This document shows positions 31,556 through 38,356 of a stretch of DNA of 38,356 nucleotides, piece by piece (position 1 is the stretch's first letter; each line of letters opens with the position of its first letter). Source of the DNA: Burkholderiaceae bacterium (GTDB taxonomy: Bacteria; Pseudomonadota; Gammaproteobacteria; Burkholderiales; Burkholderiaceae). The stretch is from contig JAGWNU010000010.1 of NCBI GenBank assembly GCA_028871175.1, positions 1 to 38,356 of the forward strand. The letters are read 5' to 3'. The position numbers and the translations under genes were made by a program. The notes beneath the pieces were generated by a model, which saw only the letters and a list, made by a program, of their open reading frames with translations, ran no database searches and was not told the DNA's origin.

Positions 31556-33922
31556 ATGAACAAGCAAACCGAAGCCTTCCTGCTGGCTGAAGCCGATATT
31601 GCTGCCGCCATGCCTGATCAGCGCGGTGCTGTGGTGGGCATTTCGCGCCCGCATGAGTCTGCGCACCTGCATGTCGCGGGCACTGCCACGTACACCGACG
31701 ACATTCCTGAGCTGGCCGGCACGCTACACGCGGCGCTCGGCATGAGCACGCAGGCGCATGCGCGCATCGTCAACATGGATCTGGATCGCGTGAAGGCCGC
31801 GCCGGGCGTGGTGGCGGTATTCACATCAGCCGACATTCCGGGCACGAACGATTGCGGGCCGATCATCCACGACGACCCGATCCTCGCCACCGACACCGTG
31901 CACTTCATCGGCCAGCCGATGTTCATCGTGGTGGCCACGTCGCACGATGCGGCCCGCCGTGCGGCGCGTCTGGGCAATATCGAATACGAAGTCCTGCCCC
32001 CGCTGCTGACGCCTGAAGAAGCGCGTGCCGCCGGCAAGTCCGTGCTGCCGCCGATGCACCTCAAGCGCGGCGAACCGGCTGAGCGCATCGCCTCTGCACC
32101 CCACGCTGAAGCCGGCAAGATGTCGTTGGGCGGCCAGGAGCAGTTCTACCTCGAAAGCCAGATCTCGTACGCCGTGCCGAAGGAAGACAACGGCATGCAC
32201 GTGTGGTGCTCGACGCAGCATCCGACCGAGATGCAGCACATGGTGTCGCACATGCTGGGCTGGCATGCCAACCAGGTGCTGGTCGAGTGCCGCCGCATGG
32301 GCGGTGGTTTCGGCGGCAAGGAATCGCAATCCGGTCTGTTTGCCTGTTGCGCTTCGCTGGCGGCGTGGAAACTCGCCTGCCCCGTCAAGCTGCGTCCGGA
32401 CCGCGACGACGACATGATGATCACCGGCAAGCGGCACGACTTCCGCTTCGCCTACGAAGCCGGCTACGACGACGACGGGCGCATCCAGGGCGTCAAGGTC
32501 GACATGACCTCGCGCGCCGGTTTCTCGGCCGACCTTTCGGGCCCGGTGATGACGCGCGCCATCTGCCACTTCGACAACGCCTATTGGCTGCCCGAGGTGG
32601 AAATCGACGGCTTCTGCGCGCGCACCAACACGCAGTCGAACACCGCATTCCGCGGCTTCGGCGGCCCGCAGGGCGCGTTTGCCATCGAGTACATCATGGA
32701 CAACATCGCGCGCTCGGTCGGCAAGGATGCCCTCGACGTGCGCCGCGCCAATTTGTACGGCAAGGACAAGAACAACGTCACGCCGTACGGGCAGACCGTG
32801 GAAGACAACGTCATCCATGAACTGATCGACGAACTGGAGGCTACGTCCGACTACCGCGCCCGCCGCGAAGCGATTCGCGCGTTCAATGCGACCAGCCCGG
32901 TCCTCAAGCGCGGCCTGGCGCTGACGCCGGTGAAGTTCGGCATCTCGTTCAACGTGAAGCACTTCAACCAGGCCGGCGCACTCGTGCACGTCTACAACGA
33001 CGGTTCGATCCTCGTAAACCACGGCGGCACCGAAATGGGCCAGGGCCTGAACACGAAGGTCGCGCAGGTCGTCGCGCACGAACTGGGCGTGTCGTTCACG
33101 CGCATCCGCGTGACGGCCACCGACACCAGCAAGGTGGCCAACACGTCCGCCACGGCTGCGTCCACAGGCAGCGACCTGAACGGAAAGGCCGCGCAAGACG
33201 CCGCACGCCAGATCCGCGAGCGCCTGATCGCGTTTGCCGCCGAGCATTACGAAGCGCCCATCGAAACGGTGGCGATCGTGGGCGACCATCTGGAAATCGG
33301 TGCACGCCGCGTGCCGTTCAACGAACTGATCAGCAAGGCCTACGTTGCGCGCGTGCAGTTGTGGTCCGACGGCTTCTACGCCACGCCCAAGCTGCACTGG
33401 GATCAAGCCAAGCTGAAGGGCCGGCCGTTCTACTACTACGCCTATGGCGCGGCAGTCTCGGAAGTGGTGGTCGATACGCTCACAGGCGAATGGCGGCTGT
33501 TGCGCGCCGACGTGCTGCACGACGCCGGTCGCTCGATCAACCCGGCCATCGACATCGGCCAGGTGGAAGGCGCGTTCATCCAGGGCATGGGTTGGTTGAC
33601 GACCGAAGAGCTGTGGTGGAACAAGAACGGCAAGCTGATGACGCACGCGCCGTCCACCTACAAGATCCCGACGGTCAACGACTGCCCGCCGGACTTCCGC
33701 GTGAACCTGTTCAACAACGCCAACGTGGAAGACAGCATCCACCGTTCCAAGGCGCTGGGTGAGCCGCCGCTGCTGCTGCCGTTCTCGGTGTTCTTCGCCA
33801 TTCGCGATGCGGTGGCTGCCGTTGGCGATGGCCGCACGAACCCGCCGCTGAATGCGCCGGCCACCAGCGAGGAAATCCTCAAGGCCGTGGATGCCATCCG
33901 CAGCGCCCCACTGACCGCCTGA
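31556..33922 (+). CDS. xdhB: Xanthine dehydrogenase large subunit (molybdopterin-binding)
   Basis: The catalytic molybdenum subunit, 788 residues, standard for the bacterial XdhB. It shows the AHARI entry region (about 65-70), the cofactor-binding RRMGGGFGGKES loop near 245-256, NTAFRGFGGPQGAF near 360 with the substrate arginine, the HGGTEMGQGLNTKVAQV motif near 480 and the catalytic glutamate in SKALGEPPLLLPFS near 740. These residues distinguish xanthine dehydrogenase from aldehyde oxidase-type relatives. It needs XdhC for insertion of sulfurated molybdenum cofactor, encoded 13 nt downstream. Confidence 0.97.
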   Translation: MNKQTEAFLLAEADIAAAMPDQRGAVVGISRPHESAHLHVAGTATYTDDIPELAGTLHAALGMSTQAHARIVNMDLDRVKAAPGVVAVFTSADIPGTNDCGPIIHDDPILATDTVHFIGQPMFIVVATSHDAARRAARLGNIEYEVLPPLLTPEEARAAGKSVLPPMHLKRGEPAERIASAPHAEAGKMSLGGQEQFYLESQISYAVPKEDNGMHVWCSTQHPTEMQHMVSHMLGWHANQVLVECRRMGGGFGGKESQSGLFACCASLAAWKLACPVKLRPDRDDDMMITGKRHDFRFAYEAGYDDDGRIQGVKVDMTSRAGFSADLSGPVMTRAICHFDNAYWLPEVEIDGFCARTNTQSNTAFRGFGGPQGAFAIEYIMDNIARSVGKDALDVRRANLYGKDKNNVTPYGQTVEDNVIHELIDELEATSDYRARREAIRAFNATSPVLKRGLALTPVKFGISFNVKHFNQAGALVHVYNDGSILVNHGGTEMGQGLNTKVAQVVAHELGVSFTRIRVTATDTSKVANTSATAASTGSDLNGKAAQDAARQIRERLIAFAAEHYEAPIETVAIVGDHLEIGARRVPFNELISKAYVARVQLWSDGFYATPKLHWDQAKLKGRPFYYYAYGAAVSEVVVDTLTGEWRLLRADVLHDAGRSINPAIDIGQVEGAFIQGMGWLTTEELWWNKNGKLMTHAPSTYKIPTVNDCPPDFRVNLFNNANVEDSIHRSKALGEPPLLLPFSVFFAIRDAVAAVGDGRTNPPLNAPATSEEILKAVDAIRSAPLTA

Positions 33923-33935
33923 GTTGGGAGACACC

Positions 33936-34970
33936 ATGGACCACACGCAATTGCGCCCATTCCGCTTCGCCGATGTGCTTGCCACCGTGCAGGCCGGGCA
34001 GCCGTGCGTGCTGGTCACGGTGACGGACGTGCAGGGCTCCGCCCCGCGCGAACCGGGCACGCTCATGCTGGTGGGCACCGACGGCTTCTTCGGCACCATC
34101 GGCGGCGGCCACCTGGAATGGCGCGCGATGGAAATCGCTCAGGCGATGATGGACGCGCCCGGAGCCACCGGCGAAGCACGCCGCCAGTTCGTGCGCATTC
34201 CGCTTGGACCCGCGCTCGGCCAATGCTGCGGCGGCGTGGTCCGTCTGTCGTTAGAGCGCCTCGACGCGCGTGATGTGGACTGGATCGCCCTGGCCGATGA
34301 CGCCATGCGCCAACGCCGCAGCCTGCGTCGCTTTGTCTCCGCTGATCCTGCGGTAGCGGTTGAAGCAAGCGTGGGCGACGCAGCTGCGGCTGGCGTGCAA
34401 TTCGACGCCAGCGGATTCACCCAAACCGTGCTGCCACCCGACATGTCGATCGTGCTCTGCGGCGCGGGCCATGTCGGCCACGCCATCGTGCGCGCGCTGG
34501 CGCATCTGCCTTGCCGCGTCACGTGGGTAGATGAGCGCGATGCGATGTTCCCGTTTCCCACCGAAGTGCCGCCGAACGTCGTCATCGAATCCACCGACAC
34601 GCCGGAAGCCGTGATCGACCACGCGCCCGGCGGCAGCTACTTCCTGGTCATGACGCACAACCATGCGTTGGACCTTGCGCTGTGCGAACGCATCATGCGC
34701 CGCACGGACTTTGCCTACTTCGGCCTGATCGGCTCCAAGACCAAGCGCGCGCGCTTCGAGCACCGCATGGTCGAACACGGCGTGGACCCGGCACGCCTGC
34801 CGGAAATGGTGTGCCCAATTGGCGTGGCGGGCATCGTGGACAAGGCGCCGGATATCATTGCGGTGTCCGTCGTCGCGCAACTTCTGCAGGTGCGAGAGCT
34901 GCAACAGCACGCGCTCACCAGCGCCAGCAGCGGCGCGGCGCTCCCTTACCGAGTCCCCACGCCTGTCTGA
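33936..34970 (+). CDS. xdhC: Xanthine dehydrogenase accessory protein XdhC
   Basis: Binds molybdenum cofactor, supports its sulfuration and delivers it to the large subunit. The 344-residue product has the XdhC/CoxI N-terminal domain (VLVTVTDVQGSAPREPGTLMLV and TIGGGHLEW, about 25-65) with the GPALGQCCGG cysteine segment that contacts the cofactor, and a C-terminal Rossmann domain (IVLCGAGHVGHAIVRALAHLP near 170, YFGLIGSKTKRARFEHRM near 265). The ATG at 33936 follows GGGAGA. The next gene starts 2 nt after its stop codon. Confidence 0.96.
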   Translation: MDHTQLRPFRFADVLATVQAGQPCVLVTVTDVQGSAPREPGTLMLVGTDGFFGTIGGGHLEWRAMEIAQAMMDAPGATGEARRQFVRIPLGPALGQCCGGVVRLSLERLDARDVDWIALADDAMRQRRSLRRFVSADPAVAVEASVGDAAAAGVQFDASGFTQTVLPPDMSIVLCGAGHVGHAIVRALAHLPCRVTWVDERDAMFPFPTEVPPNVVIESTDTPEAVIDHAPGGSYFLVMTHNHALDLALCERIMRRTDFAYFGLIGSKTKRARFEHRMVEHGVDPARLPEMVCPIGVAGIVDKAPDIIAVSVVAQLLQVRELQQHALTSASSGAALPYRVPTPV

Positions 34971-34972
34971 TC

Positions 34973-36010
34973 ATGCCGATTTCCACCGCGCTTGCAGAAC
35001 GCATCGCCACCAGCCCCAAAGCTGAGCTGCACATCCACATCGAAGGCTCGCTCGAACCCGAACTGATGTTCGCGCTGGCTGAGCGCAACGGCGTGAAGCT
35101 GCCGTATGCGTCCGTCGAGGAAGTGCGCGCCGCCTACGCCTTCGACGATCTGCAGTCGTTCCTCGACCTGTATTACGCCGGCGCCAGCGTGCTGCTTACC
35201 GAGCAGGATTTCTACGACATGACCGCCGCGTACGTGGCACGCGCGCTTGCCGACAACGTCCACCACGCCGAAATCTTCTTCGACCCCCAGACGCACACCG
35301 CGCGCAACGTGCCCATGCATGTCGTCATCCACGGCATCGTCCGCGCATTGGACGACGCCGAGCGCGAGCACGGTTTTTCCAGCGCGCTGATCCTCTGCTT
35401 CCTGCGCCATCTGAGCGAGGAAGACGCATTCGACACGCTCGAAGCGGCCCTGCCCTACATCCAGGACCCGGCCAACCGCATCATCGGTGTGGGGCTGGAT
35501 TCATCCGAGCGTGGCAATCCGCCGGAGAAGTTCGCGCGCGTATTCGCGCGCTGCAAGGAGCTGGGCCTGCACCTGGTGGCCCACGCCGGCGAGGAAGGCC
35601 CGGCGCAATACGTGATCGACGCCCTCGACATCCTCAAGGTGGAGCGCATCGATCACGGCGTACGCGCCATCGACGATGCCGCACTCGTCAAGCGCCTCGC
35701 CGCCGAACGTATCGCGCTGACGGTCTGCCCGCTCTCGAACGAGAAACTGAAGGTCTATCCGGACCTGCGCGACCACTCGCTCAAACAACTGCTGGACGCG
35801 GGCTGCGCTGTGACGCTGCACTCCGATGATCCGGCCTACTTTGGTGGCTACATGAACACCAACTGGCTCGCCACCTTCAATGCCCTCGACCTGTCTGCGG
35901 CCGATGCGCACACGCTCGCACGCAACAGCTTCGAGGCGTCCTTCCTGCCCGAACAGGACAAAGCCCTGTGGCTTGCCAAGGTCGACGACCACTGGAAAGC
36001 CGCACACTAA
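34973..36010 (+). CDS. Adenine deaminase, adenosine-deaminase superfamily
   Basis: A 345-residue TIM-barrel amidohydrolase with zinc ligands His20 and His22 (AELHIHIEGSLEPEL), the catalytic HAGEEGP segment near 203, ERIDHGVRA and SDDPAYFGGYMNTNW with zinc-binding Asp near 286. The SLEPEL opening, YYAGASVLLTEQDFYDMT and FGGY features follow the adenine deaminase subgroup (as in Pseudomonas PA0148) rather than true adenosine deaminase, so the expected reaction is adenine to hypoxanthine. That fits the operon, where hypoxanthine feeds XdhAB. It is often annotated add. The gene starts 2 nt after xdhC and ends 17 nt before guaD. Confidence 0.9.
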   Translation: MPISTALAERIATSPKAELHIHIEGSLEPELMFALAERNGVKLPYASVEEVRAAYAFDDLQSFLDLYYAGASVLLTEQDFYDMTAAYVARALADNVHHAEIFFDPQTHTARNVPMHVVIHGIVRALDDAEREHGFSSALILCFLRHLSEEDAFDTLEAALPYIQDPANRIIGVGLDSSERGNPPEKFARVFARCKELGLHLVAHAGEEGPAQYVIDALDILKVERIDHGVRAIDDAALVKRLAAERIALTVCPLSNEKLKVYPDLRDHSLKQLLDAGCAVTLHSDDPAYFGGYMNTNWLATFNALDLSAADAHTLARNSFEASFLPEQDKALWLAKVDDHWKAAH

Positions 36011-36027
36011 AAATCTACGAAACGACG

Positions 36028-37362
36028 ATGACCACGATGCCCCCGACTTCCAACAACGTTCACGCTTACCGCGGCCGCGTGCTGCATTTTCTGCACGATC
36101 CGCAGTATCGCGAGCGCGATGCCTATGAGTACTGGGAAGACGGCCTGCTCGTGGTCACGGACGGCAAGGTCGTGCAGGCCGGCGACTACGCGGCACTGCG
36201 CGAGAACCTGCCCGCCGGCACGCAACTGCACGATTACAGCGGCAAGCTGATCGTCCCGGGCTTCATCGATACGCACATCCACTTCCCGCAGACGGACATC
36301 ATTGCGTCGCCGTCGCCGGGCCTGCTGCACTGGCTGGAGACATACACCTTCCCCGAAGAGCGCCGCTTCGAGAGCGAGCAGTACGCCGCTGGCGTCGCAT
36401 CGTTCTTCCTCGACGAACTGCTGCGCAACGGCACGACCAGCGCCATGGTGTGGAGCACCGTGCATCGCAGCTCGGCCGAGACGCTGTTCACGCAGGCCCA
36501 GCAACGCGGCATGCGCATGATCACCGGCAAGGTGATGATGGACCGCAACTGCCCGGAATATCTGCGTGACACGGCCGAATCGGGCGCGTGCGACACGGCT
36601 GACCTGATCTCACGCTGGCACGGCAAGGACCGTCTGGCCTACGCCATCACACCGCGCTTTGCGCCCACGTCGAGCGAAGCACAACTGCAAGCGTGCGCAG
36701 AGCTCGCCAAGCAATACAAGGACGTCTTCATCCAGACGCACGTCGCAGAAAATCCCGACGAAGTGAAATGGGTGGCCGACCTGTTCCCGAACGCACGCAG
36801 CTACCTGGACGTCTACGACCGCTACGGCCTGCTTCGCAAAGGCGCCTTTTACGGCCACGCCATCTGGCTGGACGACGGCGACCGCCAACGCATGGCCGAA
36901 TCCGGCGCTGCCGTGGCGCACTGCCCCACGTCCAACCTGTTCCTGGGCAGCGGCCTGTACAACTTCCACAAGAACGACGCGCACCGCCTGGCGCTCACGC
37001 TGGCCACTGACGTTGGCGGCGGCAGCTCGTTCTCGATGCTGCGCACGATGGGCACGGCGCATAAGGTCGCGCGCATGGGCGGCTATCACCTGACCGCCCT
37101 GAGGATGTTCTACCTGGCCACGCGCGGCGCCGCTGAAGCGCTGGGCTGGGAAGACCGCATCGGCAGCTTCGTGCCGGGCGCGGAAGCCGACTTCATCGTG
37201 CTGGACCCGGCAGCGACGCCGCTGCTGGCCCGCCGCAATGCACGCTCGGAAACGCTGGAAGAGCTGCTGTTCTCGCTGGCACTGCTGGGCGAAGACCGTG
37301 CCGTATCCGCCACTTACATCCAGGGTGAGCCGGCCAAAGTCGCGGTTGGCGCCAACGCCTGA
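36028..37362 (+). CDS. guaD: Guanine deaminase
   Basis: Hydrolyses guanine to xanthine and ammonia. The 444-residue amidohydrolase has the metal motif FIDTHIHFPQ near 75, with the adjacent TDIIASPSPGLLHWLETYTFPEE typical of guanine deaminases. Further signatures are TTSAMVWSTVH, IQTHVAENPDEV, FYGHAIWLDD, HCPTSNLFLGSGLY and TDVGGGSSFSMLRTM. I use the ATG at 36028; an in-frame upstream extension overlaps the deaminase gene and is not conserved-looking. It is the last gene of the purine operon; the promoter of the next gene overlaps its stop codon. Confidence 0.96.
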   Translation: MTTMPPTSNNVHAYRGRVLHFLHDPQYRERDAYEYWEDGLLVVTDGKVVQAGDYAALRENLPAGTQLHDYSGKLIVPGFIDTHIHFPQTDIIASPSPGLLHWLETYTFPEERRFESEQYAAGVASFFLDELLRNGTTSAMVWSTVHRSSAETLFTQAQQRGMRMITGKVMMDRNCPEYLRDTAESGACDTADLISRWHGKDRLAYAITPRFAPTSSEAQLQACAELAKQYKDVFIQTHVAENPDEVKWVADLFPNARSYLDVYDRYGLLRKGAFYGHAIWLDDGDRQRMAESGAAVAHCPTSNLFLGSGLYNFHKNDAHRLALTLATDVGGGSSFSMLRTMGTAHKVARMGGYHLTALRMFYLATRGAAEALGWEDRIGSFVPGAEADFIVLDPAATPLLARRNARSETLEELLFSLALLGEDRAVSATYIQGEPAKVAVGANA

Positions 37363-37374
37363 TGCACTTATAAT
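37346..37374 (+). promoter_or_regulatory. Sigma-70 promoter of the riboswitch transcript
   Basis: TTGGCG (37346-37351) and a perfect TATAAT (37369-37374) with 17-nt spacing overlap the end of guaD. Transcription would start near 37381, a few nucleotides before the riboswitch core. Confidence 0.7.
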
Positions 37375-37380
37375 CCTGCC

Positions 37381-37599
37381 TTCCATTGGGGAGTAGCCGC
37401 CCGGGGTCGATACCCTGGGGGCCACGTCAACAGACTTGACCGCCGTCGCAATGACAGGTGGTTATGGCGTGGTCAGCCGCACTCAGGGTGCCAACCCGGC
37501 ACCCGGTGACGCGCCTGGCGAGACCGATGACAACCCACTGCGGACAGGGCCGGCAGTGGCGCGTCATTGGTTCGCACACGGCCCGGACACCACAACAAC
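37381..37599 (+). ncRNA. yybP-ykoY (manganese) riboswitch
   Basis: The conserved aptamer elements appear in order: GGGGAGTAG (37388-37396), CGTCAACA (37425-37432), a CCCGGC block (37495-37500) and GGCGAGACC (37517-37525), the two internal loops that form the Mn2+ site. Downstream, ATGAC/GTCAT (37527-37531, 37563-37567) flank CCACTGC/GCAGTGG (37535-37541, 37553-37559), a hairpin ending 32 nt before the start codon with no T-run, so control is likely at translation. The motif normally precedes manganese exporters, as here. Confidence 0.88.
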
Positions 37600-38172
37600 A
37601 TGGAAGCCTTTCTCGTCTCCACCGGCATCGTCGCCCTCGCAGAAATCGGCGACAAGACGCAACTGCTGTCGATCTTGCTGGCTGCACGTTTTCGCAAGCC
37701 GGTGCCGATCATCCTCGGCATCTTCATCTCCACCCTTGTGAACCACGCACTTGCCGGCGCTGTCGGTGGCTGGATCACACATGTGCTTGGCGAGAACGTC
37801 CTGCGGTGGATCCTGGGGGTGGGCTTTATCGCCATGGCCGGGTGGATGCTGATTCCGGACAAGCTCGACGACGAAGAGGCGCCCTCCACAGCCCAGCGCG
37901 GTCTGGGCATTCTCGGCACCACCATCGTCGCGTTCTTCTTTGCCGAAATGGGCGACAAGACGCAGATCGCGACCGTGGCACTGGCAGCGCGCTTTAACGA
38001 CGTGTTCTCGGTCGTGGCTGGCACCACCGTCGGCATGCTGCTGGCGAACGTGCCGGCCGTGCTGATGGGCAACAAGTTCGCTGCGCGCATGCCGATCACG
38101 CTGGTGCATCGGATTGCGGCGTTGATCTTTCTGGTGCTGGGAGTGCTTGCGCTGTTGGGCGTTGGGAAGTAA
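37600..38172 (+). CDS. mneA: Manganese exporter, TMEM165/GDT1 (UPF0016, MneA-like) family
   Basis: A 190-residue membrane protein with six predicted helices arranged as two repeats. Each repeat has the cation-binding signature E-x-G-D-K-T: EIGDKTQ at residues 15-21 and EMGDKTQ at about 116-122. The family includes Vibrio cholerae MneA, a Mn2+ exporter, and eukaryotic TMEM165/Gdt1. Upstream lies a yybP-ykoY riboswitch and its own promoter, so expression should rise when Mn2+ is high. The start at 37600 begins at the first helix; the upstream in-frame codons lie inside the leader RNA. No strong ribosome-binding site is seen, compatible with structural control. Confidence 0.93.
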   Translation: MEAFLVSTGIVALAEIGDKTQLLSILLAARFRKPVPIILGIFISTLVNHALAGAVGGWITHVLGENVLRWILGVGFIAMAGWMLIPDKLDDEEAPSTAQRGLGILGTTIVAFFFAEMGDKTQIATVALAARFNDVFSVVAGTTVGMLLANVPAVLMGNKFAARMPITLVHRIAALIFLVLGVLALLGVGK

Positions 38173-38318
38173 GCCACAGATCTCAGGCTTCAACGCTCGC
38201 TCGGGGCATGCTTAGGCTGCGCGGCGCACCTTGGAATGCGCCAGCGCAGCGCCCTGAGGCTTGTATGGCCGAACCGAAATCGAGCGACGCGGAGCACCTC
38301 GCCGCTGATGCTTAGCGC

Positions 38319-38344
38319 AAAAAAAACGGGGCCGTAGCCCCGTT
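38319..38344 (-). terminator. Rho-independent terminator for a gene beyond the right edge
   Basis: An 8-bp stem (AACGGGGC 38325-38332, GCCCCGTT 38337-38344) with a 4-nt loop is followed on the minus strand by eight T residues. It points to a convergent minus-strand gene just outside the window. Confidence 0.8.
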
Positions 38345-38356
38345 CAACCCTCACCG

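Overview
The window reads as a chromosomal segment of a GC-rich betaproteobacterium of the Burkholderiaceae, most probably Ralstonia. This rests on gene order (tpiA-secG, rpsO-pnp, ilvIHC-psd-pssA-leuA) and on protein character; no database search was possible. I see no insertion sequence, prophage, CRISPR array, rRNA or tRNA. Nearly all of it is housekeeping DNA with dense, short-spaced operons.

Layout. 1-6300 (minus): secG, tpiA with its own strong promoter, a quinone oxidoreductase, a HAD hydrolase, pnp and rpsO, with three rho-independent terminators and several leader hairpins. 6344-7603 (minus): an orphan branched-chain-amino-acid-type binding protein. 7942-14821 (minus): a branched-chain amino acid and phospholipid block, ilvI-ilvH-ilvC, then psd-pssA, then leuA. 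leuA is preceded by a promoter, a leucine-rich leader ORF and an attenuator hairpin. 15179-18709 (plus): an ECF sigma factor, an overlapping DUF3619 membrane protein that could be its anti-sigma factor, a membrane-anchored DUF3106 protein, then an RDD membrane protein and an alpha/beta hydrolase behind a separate promoter. 18763-21514 (plus): a Pho-box-like triple repeat, then a PlcP/LpxH-like metallophosphoesterase, a GT4 glycosyltransferase and diacylglycerol kinase. 21665-22944 (plus): a TetR regulator overlapping a LOG-family gene. 23108-26694 (minus): DUF924, a truncated haemoglobin and a large FtsX-type permease. 26751-28835: a ModE-like regulator divergent from a TupA-like tungstate/molybdate-binding protein. 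28867-37362: a LysR regulator divergent from xdhA-xdhB-xdhC-adenine deaminase-guaD. 37369-38172: a yybP-ykoY (Mn2+) riboswitch and an MneA/TMEM165-type exporter.

How the parts fit. Adenine and guanine deaminases supply hypoxanthine and xanthine to the molybdenum enzyme xanthine dehydrogenase, whose cofactor is inserted with XdhC; the neighbouring oxyanion-binding protein and ModE-like regulator fit a molybdenum or tungsten theme. The phosphoesterase, glycosyltransferase and diacylglycerol kinase could form a lipid-remodelling unit acting through diacylglycerol, and the upstream Pho-box-like repeats would tie it to phosphate starvation. The sigma/DUF3619/DUF3106 trio has the architecture of an envelope-sensing ECF module.

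The points most worth a second look are the leuA leader, the Pho-box lipid cassette, the ECF trio, and the rpsO 5' leader stem.
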